Shown here one piece after another: positions 54,852-62,867 of a stretch of DNA of 64,000 bases (positions within the stretch are counted from its first letter, which is position 1; every line of letters starts with the position of its first letter). The position numbers and the translations under genes are program-made. This DNA comes from Flavobacteriaceae bacterium CRH (GTDB taxonomy: Bacteria; Bacteroidota; Bacteroidia; Flavobacteriales; Flavobacteriaceae). The stretch spans positions 1 through 64,000 of the forward strand of contig LMAJ01000019.1 of the NCBI GenBank assembly GCA_001507425.1, in the 5' to 3' direction. The notes under the pieces were generated by a model that saw only the letters and a list, made by a program, of their open reading frames with translations, searched no databases and had not been told where the DNA came from.

Positions 54852-54859
54852 CAAAGATA
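54852..54859 (-). promoter_or_regulatory. Predicted -7 element of the DUF3109 gene
   Basis: Minus strand TATCTTTG, identical to the queE element. It decides the start codon of the gene. No well-spaced TTG was seen. Confidence 0.55.
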
Positions 54860-54881
54860 GTCAAAGAAAGCAGATAAAAAA

Positions 54882-55012
54882 TTTACCACAAACATTCACA
54901 GAGGCTTTCGCAGAGATTCACAAAGAATTCTTTGTTTTTCACTCTTTTTTGCAATTTAATCTTTGTGAATCTCTGTGAAAAATCTTTGCGATACTCTGTG
55001 GTAAAATTTACG
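54882..55012. repeat. Family E palindrome
   Basis: Arms with CACAGAG, TTCGCAGAGATTCACAAAG and the complementary CTTTGTGAATCTCTGTG, TTTGCGA, CTCTGTGG. Related pieces are at 29846-30003, 40991-41000 and 62727-62803. Confidence 0.65.
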
Positions 55013-55100
55013 ATTGTTACAAATATCACTTTTTTATCCTATAAAACATGTTTTTATAACAATAATGCGTTTTTGCTAAAAAACACCTACCTTTATTATC

Positions 55101-55108
55101 TACCTTTG
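55101..55108 (+). promoter_or_regulatory. Possible -7 element of marC
   Basis: TACCTTTG, 33 bp before the marC start. The nearest upstream TTG (55073-55075) is 25 bp away, slightly long. Confidence 0.4.
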
Positions 55109-55140
55109 CAAAAATTTTAAACCCTTAAAATCAAAGTAAT

Positions 55141-55719
55141 ATGCTAGAAATCGACTTTAAAGAAATAATTACTGTTGGCATGGTACTTTTTGCTGTAATT
55201 GATATTGTAGGTTCTATCCCTATTATTGTGAATTTACGGGCAAAAGTCGGACACATCGAATCTGAGAAAGCTTCTATTGTAGCCGGAATGATTATGATTG
55301 TTTTTCTTTTTGTTGGGGAAGGTTTTCTAAGCCTGATCGGAATTGATGTTCATTCGTTTGCCGTTGCAGGTTCTTTTGTATTGTTTTTTCTGGCTTTAGA
55401 GATGATTTTAGGAATTAGAATTTATCGCGATGAAGAACCGGGGTCTGCTTCTATTGTTCCTTTGGCTTTTCCTTTAATTGCAGGAGCGGGAACAATGACA
55501 ACTTTACTTTCTCTTCGATCTCAATTTCACACCATTAATATTATAATTGCTATTCTCCTAAATATCATATTGGTATATATTGTTTTGAAATCATCTAAAA
55601 AAATCGAAAATTTATTAGGAGAAAACGGACTTGGCGTGGTTCGAAAAACATTTGGAGTTATACTTTTAGCGATTGCTGTTAAATTATTCGCCGCTAATGT
55701 TAAAGGTTTGTTCGTCTAA
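55141..55719 (+). CDS. MarC family membrane protein
   Basis: 192 residues with six hydrophobic segments. VDPIG-type region near the start reads VIDIVGSIPIIVNL; later SIVPLAFPLIAGAGTMTTLLSL, the family signature, and KTFGVILLAIAVKLF at the end. MarC proteins are inner-membrane proteins of unknown function (the link to multiple antibiotic resistance was withdrawn for E. coli MarC). Monocistronic by position. Confidence 0.9.
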   Translation: MLEIDFKEIITVGMVLFAVIDIVGSIPIIVNLRAKVGHIESEKASIVAGMIMIVFLFVGEGFLSLIGIDVHSFAVAGSFVLFFLALEMILGIRIYRDEEPGSASIVPLAFPLIAGAGTMTTLLSLRSQFHTINIIIAILLNIILVYIVLKSSKKIENLLGENGLGVVRKTFGVILLAIAVKLFAANVKGLFV

Positions 55720-55825
55720 CATTTATTTTTATAAATTTACCCCCTATAAAATTTGAATTATAACGTTCTACTGTGTTATTCGCAGAAAAACTTTAAATTA
55801 CTATTTTAGACAAACAAACAGCCAT

Positions 55826-56026
55826 ATGAAAATTTTCACTTCAATCTTAGTGCTTTTAGCATTAGCTCTAATTGTTTTTAATATTACGTTACTAGACTTT
55901 AAAAACCCTTTTCAAGGTGATAGTGTTGTAGCTTTTATTGGAATTGCAGCTTCTTTTTGTGCCGTTTTAATTCTTTTGATCTTTAGAATTTCAAAAAGAA
56001 TCGAAGAAAAAACAAACGGCCGATAA
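55826..56026 (+). CDS. Small membrane protein
   Basis: 66 residues with two hydrophobic segments (about 4-24 and 35-55) and a basic C terminus. No family recognised. It ends 1 bp before the FAD protein gene, so the two are translated from one message. Confidence 0.65.
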   Translation: MKIFTSILVLLALALIVFNITLLDFKNPFQGDSVVAFIGIAASFCAVLILLIFRISKRIEEKTNGR

Positions 56027-56027
56027 T

Positions 56028-56633
56028 ATGTTCGATGTTTTAATTATTGGCGGAGGCGTTTCGGGTATGTCTTGTGCACTCGTTCTAGGATCTGCTAAAA
56101 ACAAAGCTTTTGTTACCGATAAAAAAATCGGGATTTTTACACATCAAAAAAATTCTTCTTTAAAGGAAGCAATTTTCTACAACGCTTATGGAATAACACC
56201 AGGTAAATTAGGTTCTGATTTACTGGTAGAAAGCACACAGGATTTGGCTATGACTTATCCTCATATTACTCAAATTCCTAATGAGAAGGTAATCAAAATT
56301 GAAGGCACTTATCCTGAATTTACAGTTATTACCAATAAAAACACATACCAAACTAAAAGTATCATTATAGGAATTGGTTCTGCCAATACTTTTGATATTG
56401 AAGGTTTGATGCACTATATTGAACCTCACAAAAAAGCATTACCGGAAAAACAACGCATTCAGCTTAAAAATGACGATCATAAAGTGACCGACGGCATTTA
56501 TGTTATTGGAACTTTAGCAGGCTGGAGAAGTCAATTAGCGATAGCTGCCGGAAGTGGCGCTGCTGTTGCGACCGATATTCTTACTTTATGGAATAACGGC
56601 ATTCAAACTCATTCGCACGATAGTATTCGATAA
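56028..56633 (+). CDS. Short FAD-dependent oxidoreductase-like protein
   Basis: 201 residues. FAD-binding start VLIIGGGVSGMSCALVLGSAK and FAD motif II VTDGIYVIGTLAGWRSQLAIAAGSGAAVA resemble thioredoxin reductase. Thioredoxin reductases are about 310 residues; here the NAD(P)H domain and the redox CxxC are missing. So it is a shortened relative, perhaps a flavoprotein working with a partner. The partner could be the small membrane protein encoded just upstream. Confidence 0.8.
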   Translation: MFDVLIIGGGVSGMSCALVLGSAKNKAFVTDKKIGIFTHQKNSSLKEAIFYNAYGITPGKLGSDLLVESTQDLAMTYPHITQIPNEKVIKIEGTYPEFTVITNKNTYQTKSIIIGIGSANTFDIEGLMHYIEPHKKALPEKQRIQLKNDDHKVTDGIYVIGTLAGWRSQLAIAAGSGAAVATDILTLWNNGIQTHSHDSIR

Positions 56634-56640
56634 AATATTT

Positions 56641-56712
56641 AAACCATATAAGTTATATAAGCTAATATAATGCTTTGCGCATATATTAATGATTATATAA
56701 CTTATATGGTTT
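56641..56712. repeat. Family D inverted repeat, copy 2
   Basis: 20-bp perfect arms AAACCATATAAGTTATATAA (56641-56660) and complement (56693-56712), with the loop containing TGCTTTGCGCA. The arms are the same as at 32702-32843. Sits between the convergent FAD gene and the lipoprotein gene. Confidence 0.8.
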
Positions 56713-56729
56713 AATTTTTAAGGTTTGAC

Positions 56730-57041
56730 CTACTTAATCGAAACGATCTGAGTTACTTTGATGTGATTTTCATTTTCAGTTTTCCAGATTTCTCCTTTTA
56801 CTGAAACTACATCACCTTCTTTGAATCTTTTATAATTTTCAGGTCCGCCAACATTTACGATACTTACCGTCGCAAAATAAACTTCATTTTTATCTGTGTT
56901 TATTTTTGCTGTATAACCATCTTTCCCGTTTTCTATAGACTCTACTTTACCTGAAACTGTATTTTTATCTTTCATACAAGCGCAAGAAATTACAAAAACC
57001 ATCAAAATTGCAAGAAGGCTTATTCTTTTTAAATTTTTCAT
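56730..57041 (-). CDS. Small lipoprotein, possible OB fold
   Basis: 103 residues. Lipoprotein signal (VFVISC, Cys at about 20), then a beta-rich domain: VSGKVESIENGKDGYTAKINTDK, EVYFATVSIVNVG and GDVVSVKGEIWKTENENHIKVTQI. The pattern looks like an OB-fold, but no named family is assigned. Confidence 0.6.
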   Translation of the reverse strand: MKNLKRISLLAILMVFVISCACMKDKNTVSGKVESIENGKDGYTAKINTDKNEVYFATVSIVNVGGPENYKRFKEGDVVSVKGEIWKTENENHIKVTQIVSIK

Positions 57042-57170
57042 ATTTTAATTTTGTTAACCACATAGCCCGCTAAGATTTAACTAAGCTTGCAAATGCTGTT
57101 TAATTATTAGTAGTACAAAGTAATCAAGTTTTATACCAGATTTGTTACATTATATTTTAAAAAATTATTA

Positions 57171-58748
57171 TTATTTCTTTGAATTTGTAACTACTTTAAT
57201 CATAGCATCATCCTTCAAAATAATATCATAATAATATAATTCGCCATATAATTGACGGGCAAATTCTGCAGTAATATATCTATTGACCAAAGCTTTTGTG
57301 TGATCTAATTTTAAATCTAAACCGGTTAATAAAATATAGTTTTTGAATTTTTTAAAGTAAGCATCTGAGTTTTTCATTTTCACCAGAAATTCATTAAAAT
57401 GAAGTCCCGAAAAAGCATTTCTGTTTTTATCTAATTCTTCAAAAACAAAATGCCCAACGATTCCGGTTTGCAGCAAATATGCTACATTTTCATTTCCGTG
57501 TTCGGCTTCCATAGGTACAAAAACATCAGGAACAATGCCCCCGCCGCCGTAGACAATTCTTCCTTTTGGTGTTTTAAATTTCAAGGAATCTGCCACTTTA
57601 ATGCTGTCTTTTGCATAAAGTTCGCCCGATTTAATGCGATCTTCAGATTCTTTATAATATTCTTCGTTTCCTTTTGTATATGGCTTTTGAATAGATCTTC
57701 CGGTTGGCGTGTAATATCTCGCAACGGTAAGTCTTACGGCAGAACCGTCGTTAAAATCCATTTCGCGTTGTACCAAACCTTTTCCGAAAGAACGACGCCC
57801 TACAATAGTCCCGCGATCATTATCCTGAATGGCTCCGGCTAAAATTTCACTCGCCGATGCGCTGTTTTCATTAATTAAAACATATAATTTTCCGGTTTCA
57901 AAACTGCCGCTTTTGGTTGCGTACGTTTTATCGGTTGTCCCGTTTTTATTTTTGGTAAAAACGATCAGTTCTTTATCTTTCAGAAACTCATCGGCAATAG
58001 CCACAGCTTCTTCCATATAACCGCCGCCATTATCGCGAAGATCAATTACCAACGACTGAATTCCGTTTTGTTTTAATCTCGTTAAACCCGTTTTGAATTC
58101 TTTATAAGTTGTTTCGGCAAAACGGTTTATTTTGATGTAACCTGTTTTATTATCCAATAATAAAGAGGCATCAACACTTTTTAGCGGAATAACATCTCTT
58201 TTTATTTTAAACTTCAGCTTCTTTTGTTCTGATTTCCTAAAGACTGTCAACTCAATTTCAGAACCTTTTATTCCTTTTAATTTTGAGAATAAACTATCCG
58301 AAGGTAATTTTCGCCCAAACAATTTCGTTTTTCCGGCAAATAAAATTCGGTCTCCTGATTTTAATCCGGCTTTCGCCGAAGGTCCGTTTTCAACCGGTCT
58401 TATAATGGCCACAGAATCCCGGTACATATAAAAATTGATTCCGATTCCCACAAAATCTCCTTTCATGCTTTCGGCAACTTCTGCCTGTTCGCTTGGCGGA
58501 ATATAAACAGAATGCGGATCTAATTTTGAAAGGATATTATCTACGGTAAGATTTACGATAGAATCTGTATTGACATTATCAACATATTCGTTATTGATAA
58601 AATCGATGAGCTTATTTAATTTGGTTTTCGAACTGTTTTTAGCCAAAAGCTGATCATCTGCGGGAGCATTCATCATGCTTCCGAGAACGGTGCCAAGAGC
58701 AAAAGTTGCTCCTATAACGATAGGTAAATATGTTGAATTAAATTTCAT
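57171..58748 (-). CDS. S41 family C-terminal processing peptidase
   Basis: 525 residues. N-terminal signal anchor (about 8-26), PDZ domain (about 95-180, GIGINFYMYRDSVAIIRPVENGPSAKAGLKSGD) and the S41 core with the Ser in ENSASASEILAGAIQD and the Lys in GRRSFGKGLVQ. Ctp-type proteases trim or degrade periplasmic proteins. It overlaps the dCMP deaminase gene by one base, so they are coupled. Confidence 0.9.
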   Translation of the reverse strand: MKFNSTYLPIVIGATFALGTVLGSMMNAPADDQLLAKNSSKTKLNKLIDFINNEYVDNVNTDSIVNLTVDNILSKLDPHSVYIPPSEQAEVAESMKGDFVGIGINFYMYRDSVAIIRPVENGPSAKAGLKSGDRILFAGKTKLFGRKLPSDSLFSKLKGIKGSEIELTVFRKSEQKKLKFKIKRDVIPLKSVDASLLLDNKTGYIKINRFAETTYKEFKTGLTRLKQNGIQSLVIDLRDNGGGYMEEAVAIADEFLKDKELIVFTKNKNGTTDKTYATKSGSFETGKLYVLINENSASASEILAGAIQDNDRGTIVGRRSFGKGLVQREMDFNDGSAVRLTVARYYTPTGRSIQKPYTKGNEEYYKESEDRIKSGELYAKDSIKVADSLKFKTPKGRIVYGGGGIVPDVFVPMEAEHGNENVAYLLQTGIVGHFVFEELDKNRNAFSGLHFNEFLVKMKNSDAYFKKFKNYILLTGLDLKLDHTKALVNRYITAEFARQLYGELYYYDIILKDDAMIKVVTNSKK

Positions 58749-59179
58749 TATTCTTCTAAAACAGGAATATGCTCGACTTCAATACCTGCTTTTATTAAAA
58801 ATTGAATTCCTGAGTCGTCACGATAACCATCCTGATAAACCACTCTTTTTATCCCGGACTGATGTATTAATTTACTGCATTCTTTGCAAGGCGAAAGTGT
58901 AATATACAAAGTGGCGCCTTCGCAAGATTGTGTTGATCGGGCTACTTTTAATATTGCATTGGCTTCTGCATGCAAAACATCCCAACGTGTTAATCCTTCT
59001 TCGTCTTCGCAACAATTTTCAAATCCGGTTGGCGTGCCGTTGTATCCGTCAGAAATAATCATTCTGTCTTTTACTATAATGGCGCCCACTTGTTTACGTT
59101 TGCAATACGAGAGTAAACTCCATTCTTTTGCAATTCGAAGATACGCTTTATCGTATTTATTTAATTTTTTTACTTCCAT
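58748..59179 (-). CDS. Deoxycytidylate deaminase family protein
   Basis: 143 residues. Zinc motif His70-Ala-Glu72 (HAEANAI) and PCKEC (Cys98, Cys101) of the cytidine/deoxycytidylate deaminases. ISDGYNGTPTGFENC is typical of dCMP deaminase, which provides dUMP for dTMP synthesis. It stands between a HupE-like gene and the S41 gene, a grouping I recall as common in Flavobacteria. Confidence 0.88.
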   Translation of the reverse strand: MEVKKLNKYDKAYLRIAKEWSLLSYCKRKQVGAIIVKDRMIISDGYNGTPTGFENCCEDEEGLTRWDVLHAEANAILKVARSTQSCEGATLYITLSPCKECSKLIHQSGIKRVVYQDGYRDDSGIQFLIKAGIEVEHIPVLEE

Positions 59180-59184
59180 TTAAT

Positions 59185-59778
59185 TTATCTGTTCCAAATA
59201 GGGCTTTCTACAATCATCGGAATTACAACTCCGACAATAAAAGCCGACATTACAAGTGCCCAATCACGTTTTGAAAAACGAAATACGGTTTGTACAATAT
59301 ATGACAGGACTAAAACCACAAAAACCACAACGAGTTGTGCAGCTTCTATCCCTAATGCAAATTCCCCTAAAGGTACTAATTTTGATGTTGCTGTACCTCC
59401 CAAAATAGTCTTAAAATAATTTGAGAATCCAAGTCCGTGAATTATCCCAAAAAACAATGTCACAAAAAATATCAAATTCAATCCATCATTTTTAGCTGCT
59501 TTTCCTGCTGTAAATAAATGATAAAATGCGGTTATTAATATCGTAATTGGAATTAAAAACTCAACCAGACTAACTTTTACGGCTACAATTCCAAAAACAG
59601 AAAGCAATAAAGCGAGCGTATGACCAATTGTAAAAACAGAAACCAAAAGCAAAATGCGTTTCCAGTCTTTAAAGGTGTACGGAACTGTTAATGCGATTAA
59701 AAAAAGAACGTGATCGTAAGCGTGAATATCTAAAACGTGCTTTAATCCTATCTGAAAATAAATCCAAAATTCTGACAT
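59185..59778 (-). CDS. HupE/UreJ-like membrane protein
   Basis: 197 residues, about six hydrophobic segments. Histidine-bearing motifs HVLDIHAYDHVLFLIAL, IGHTLALLL and FGIIHGLGFSNYFK fit the HupE/UreJ_2 family, which is linked to nickel/cobalt uptake in characterised members. Metal specificity here is unknown; no urease or hydrogenase genes are in the window. First gene of a three-gene unit with the deaminase and S41 genes. Confidence 0.82.
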   Translation of the reverse strand: MSEFWIYFQIGLKHVLDIHAYDHVLFLIALTVPYTFKDWKRILLLVSVFTIGHTLALLLSVFGIVAVKVSLVEFLIPITILITAFYHLFTAGKAAKNDGLNLIFFVTLFFGIIHGLGFSNYFKTILGGTATSKLVPLGEFALGIEAAQLVVVFVVLVLSYIVQTVFRFSKRDWALVMSAFIVGVVIPMIVESPIWNR

Positions 59779-59920
59779 AGGTAAAATGGTATTAATTGAT
59801 TAAGGGGTTGTAAACTTACGATTAATTTTGAAAATTAAAGAAACCCCGTATATTAAATCAACGTAGAAAAATAAGTTAAATTTTATGAGAAAATTAAAAT
59901 TAATAATTTAAAATAAGATT

Positions 59921-59928
59921 TATATTTG
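59921..59928 (+). promoter_or_regulatory. Predicted -7 element of the TerB-like gene
   Basis: TATATTTG, 22 bp before the ATG at 59951. It rules out the GTG at 59930 as start, since that codon follows the element by only one base. Confidence 0.5.
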
Positions 59929-59950
59929 CGTGATAAAAAACTCTATAATT

Positions 59951-60382
59951 ATGTCATTTTCAGATTTATTCGATAGCGAATTCAAACAAAGAAACAAAGG
60001 TCACTTTTCAGCTATTGTTCGTGTAGCGTTAGCAGACGGAGTAGTACATCCTGAAGAAAAAAGTTTCTTGGATAAATTAGCTTCACGTTTAGAAATTTCA
60101 GAGACTGAATACGAAGAAATTCTTAACGATCCTTTAAAATATCCTATTAATCCGCCTTATTTACACGTTCAGCGTTTAGAGCGTTTATACGATTTAACGA
60201 GAATGGTACATGTAGATCACCATTTAGAAGATCAACAAGAAGTAATGTTAAGAAAATTAGGTATTGCTTTAGGTTTTACACCAAGCAACGTAAATTATAT
60301 CATAGCAAAAGCATTATCATTGGTAGACAAAAAAGTAGATGCAGACACTTTTGTTTACGAAATGCAACATATGCACAAATAA
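59951..60382 (+). CDS. TerB-like protein
   Basis: 143 residues from ATG 59951 (MSFSDLFDSEFKQRNKG). All-helical with ALADGVVHPEEKSFLDKLASRLEIS, the acidic TerB/DjlA-like pattern, and a later helix MLRKLGIALGF. TerB domains bind metal or act as protein modules. The name tellurite resistance is historical and no resistance is implied. I recall this gene being tagged as a bisphosphatase elsewhere because of fbp nearby; nothing in the protein supports that. Confidence 0.75.
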   Translation: MSFSDLFDSEFKQRNKGHFSAIVRVALADGVVHPEEKSFLDKLASRLEISETEYEEILNDPLKYPINPPYLHVQRLERLYDLTRMVHVDHHLEDQQEVMLRKLGIALGFTPSNVNYIIAKALSLVDKKVDADTFVYEMQHMHK

Positions 60383-60409
60383 AAAAAAGCTCCAATTGGA
60401 GCTTTTTTT
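60382..60409. terminator. Bidirectional terminator
   Basis: AAAAAAAGCTCC, AATT, GGAGCTTTTTTT, a perfect stem directly after the TerB-like stop codon and 4 bp from the stop of the convergent lipoprotein gene. Confidence 0.85.
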
Positions 60410-60413
60410 ATGT

Positions 60414-60905
60414 TTATTTTACTTCTGTAAACTTAAATTGACCTTCTAATCCACCTTTAAAAGTGACTTCTTTATTTTTAACGACATCAAAGGCTGAAAC
60501 AGGGTCTGTAAATACAAAACTAAAATTGGAATTACCTAAATCTGTAATTTTCAAAGTATGGCCTAGTATAGCATATCTCGTACTGGGCGTTAATAACTCG
60601 CAACTTACCAAAAGCTCGTCTGCTGTTCCCGGTCCAAAAGAGTAAACACCACTCAAATCTTTTTGAGAAGAAGGAAATGAAATATCAATATAAAAATTTT
60701 CTCCTTTTTCGTTAGAAATCTCAAAACTGACGCTTTTTTGCGTTTCAAAACTTGCCGTTTTATAAAAATAGATTCCTTTGGTTGGTGTAAAACTAATTCC
60801 GTCAATGACAATTGATGAAGTCAAACCTAAATTATCATCTGTATCTGATGAACAAGAAGTCGTAAAATTTAATACTAACAAAAGTATTATAGCTATTTTT
60901 CTCAT
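60414..60905 (-). CDS. Hypothetical lipoprotein
   Basis: 163 residues with a lipoprotein signal (LNFTTSCSSD, Cys at 18) and the Ser-Asp stretch after the Cys that is common for surface lipoproteins of Bacteroidota. The mature part is beta-rich (GISFTPTKGIYFYKT, DLSGVYSFGPG, NKEVTFKGGLEGQFKFTEV). No named family. Confidence 0.6.
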   Translation of the reverse strand: MRKIAIILLLVLNFTTSCSSDTDDNLGLTSSIVIDGISFTPTKGIYFYKTASFETQKSVSFEISNEKGENFYIDISFPSSQKDLSGVYSFGPGTADELLVSCELLTPSTRYAILGHTLKITDLGNSNFSFVFTDPVSAFDVVKNKEVTFKGGLEGQFKFTEVK

Positions 60906-60973
60906 AAATATATTTTTGTAAATATATAAAATCTTACATAATTAAACTATTTTAAAAACAGATGTAAAGATAA

Positions 60974-61981
60974 CTACTGAGCCTCTGCCATAAATTGCTC
61001 CGCTTTTTCAACCATATTATAACTTCCGCAGAAAAAAGGAACTCTTTCGTGCAATTCAGTTGGCTGAATTTCCATAATTCTTCCAAAACCATCTGTTGCT
61101 TTTCCTCCTGCCTGTTCTGCAAGAAATGCCATCGGGTTACATTCGTATAACAAACGCAACTTTCCTTTTGGTGCTTTTGAACTTGTTGGATATAAATAAA
61201 TTCCGCCTTTGATCATATTTCTATGAAAATCAGAAACCAGACTTCCAATATATCTTGACGTATAAGGTCTATCCTCTTCTTCTCTCTGACAATATTTAAT
61301 GTAATTTTTTACACCTTGTGGAAAGTGCACATAATTTCCTTCGTTTACCGAATAAATATGCCCGTTTTTTGGAAATTGCATATTTGGATGTGAAAGATAA
61401 AATGTTCCAATCGCGGGATTGAGCGTAAAACCATTTACACCAAAGCCTGTGGTATACACCAACATTGTCGAAGTTCCGTAAATTACATAACCTGCGGCAA
61501 CCTGATTAATTCCGGGCTGCAAAAAATCTTCGCTTGTAACCGGAGTTCCGATTGGCGTGATTCTTCTAAAAACCGAAAAAATAGTTCCGAGAGAAACATT
61601 CACATCAATATTTGATGAGCCGTCAAGCGGATCCATTAAAATGACATATTTATTATTATTACTGTTGTCGCTCCCCTTGACAGTAATAAATTCGTCATTT
61701 TCTTCCGAAGCAATACCACAGACAATCTCACGGTTTATTAACGTCTGAATAAATACTTCGTTGGCATACACATCTAATTTTTGCTGCTCTTCTCCCTGAA
61801 TATTTTGTTCGCCTACTGCGCCAATAATATCTACAAGTCCTGCTTTGTTTACTTTATAGTTTACGACCTTGGCCGCCAAACGTATAGAGTTGAGTATCCG
61901 GGAAAGCTCTCCTGACGAATACTGAAATGCTTTTTGGTTCTCAATAATAAACTCTCCTAGTGTTTTATTGCGTTCTTCCAT
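60974..61981 (-). CDS. fbp: Class 1 fructose-1,6-bisphosphatase
   Basis: 335 residues. Hydrolyses fructose 1,6-bisphosphate in gluconeogenesis. Metal and substrate motifs: GIASEENDEFI, MDPLDGSSNIDVNVSLGTIFSVFRR, YIGSLVSDFHRNMIKGGIYLYP and LLYECNPMAFLAEQAGG. Length is typical of the class 1 family. Divergent from the acetyltransferase gene. Confidence 0.95.
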   Translation of the reverse strand: MEERNKTLGEFIIENQKAFQYSSGELSRILNSIRLAAKVVNYKVNKAGLVDIIGAVGEQNIQGEEQQKLDVYANEVFIQTLINREIVCGIASEENDEFITVKGSDNSNNNKYVILMDPLDGSSNIDVNVSLGTIFSVFRRITPIGTPVTSEDFLQPGINQVAAGYVIYGTSTMLVYTTGFGVNGFTLNPAIGTFYLSHPNMQFPKNGHIYSVNEGNYVHFPQGVKNYIKYCQREEEDRPYTSRYIGSLVSDFHRNMIKGGIYLYPTSSKAPKGKLRLLYECNPMAFLAEQAGGKATDGFGRIMEIQPTELHERVPFFCGSYNMVEKAEQFMAEAQ

Positions 61982-62244
61982 TGCTATATCGTTGTAGTTT
62001 TAAATTTAAGTCACAAATATCGTTTTTTTTGTGAGAATGGTTTAAAAATTATTTTGTTAGTTTGCGACTATTCTATATTTGCTAATTAAAGGTGAAAATA
62101 CTTTGTAAAAAAATATATATTTAGCTAATAACTGACTATTTGTAAGAATATAGAAAATTGGCTTTTTTAAAACCTGCTGTGTTAAACAGACACATTGCAA
62201 ATAAAAAGTAAAACATTTATTAAAAAAATAACTACCATAGTAAT

Positions 62245-62718
62245 ATGAATATTAGAAAAGGGAATCCTGAAGACATGGAATCTGTTTTGGGATTAATACA
62301 GGAATTGGCAATATTCGAAAAAGAACCTGATGCCGTTGTTATAACAGTTGATGATTTAGTACGCGATGGTTTTGGAGAGAAACCTTTATTTAATGTTTTT
62401 GTTGCAGAACTTGAAAAAGAGATTGTGGGAATCGCTCTTTATTATTACCGATATTCTACCTGGAAAGGAAAAACAATTCATCTTGAAGATTTAATTGTGA
62501 AAGAAAAAATGCGAGGTACAGGTTTAGGATCTGCACTTTATGCTGAAATCATGAAACAAGGAAAAAGAGATAACGTTCGAAGAGTAGAATGGAATGTTCT
62601 GGACTGGAATACTCCGGCCGTAAAATTTTATGAAAATTCAGGGGCAAAAATCCTTCAAGGATGGCAAGTTGTACAAATGGACGAAGTGGGAATTAATTCG
62701 TTTTTAGAAAAATTATAG
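62245..62718 (+). CDS. GNAT N-acetyltransferase
   Basis: 157 residues. NIRKGNPEDMESVLGLIQELAIFEKEPDAV at the start, VAELEKEIVGIALYYYRYSTWKGKTIHLEDLIVKEKMRGTGLGSALYAEI and WNTPAVKFYENSGAKILQGW are typical of the thialysine/diamine acetyltransferase-like GNAT group (SSAT2-like). The substrate is not known. It is followed by aspartate kinase, 149 bp on. Confidence 0.85.
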   Translation: MNIRKGNPEDMESVLGLIQELAIFEKEPDAVVITVDDLVRDGFGEKPLFNVFVAELEKEIVGIALYYYRYSTWKGKTIHLEDLIVKEKMRGTGLGSALYAEIMKQGKRDNVRRVEWNVLDWNTPAVKFYENSGAKILQGWQVVQMDEVGINSFLEKL

Positions 62719-62726
62719 CAAAATAG

Positions 62727-62803
62727 TTTTGCCACAGATTATCACGATTTAATAGATTTTTTACAGATTTAAATCGTTTTAATCTTTTAAATCTGTGGCA
62801 AAA
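62727..62803. repeat. Family E palindrome, compact copy
   Basis: Arms TTTTGCCACAGATT (62727-62740) and AATCTGTGGCAAAA (62790-62803), inner AAATCGTTTTAATC sequence. The left arm matches the fragment at 40987-41000. Confidence 0.7.
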
Positions 62804-62867
62804 AAACATAAAGAAATACTAGATTTTATTCAATCAGAAATCTAAAATTAAAAATCTAAAATTAAAA

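Larger units (their letters stand above)
54823..55140. other. Divergent intergenic region with a family E palindrome
   Basis: 318 bp. Contains the -7 element of the DUF3109 gene (54852-54859), a long inverted repeat (54882-55012) whose arms read TTTACCACA..GATTCACAAAG and CTTTGTGAATC..TGTGGTAAA, and the -7 element of marC (55101-55108). Confidence 0.6.

Noticed and set aside
59951..60382. Bisphosphatase annotation for the TerB-like gene
   Set aside because: No phosphatase motif is present; the true fbp gene lies at 60974-61981.
62719..62867. Attenuator or riboswitch before aspartate kinase
   Set aside because: Only a family E palindrome is present; there is no terminator with T run, no leader ORF and no lysine-riboswitch pattern.
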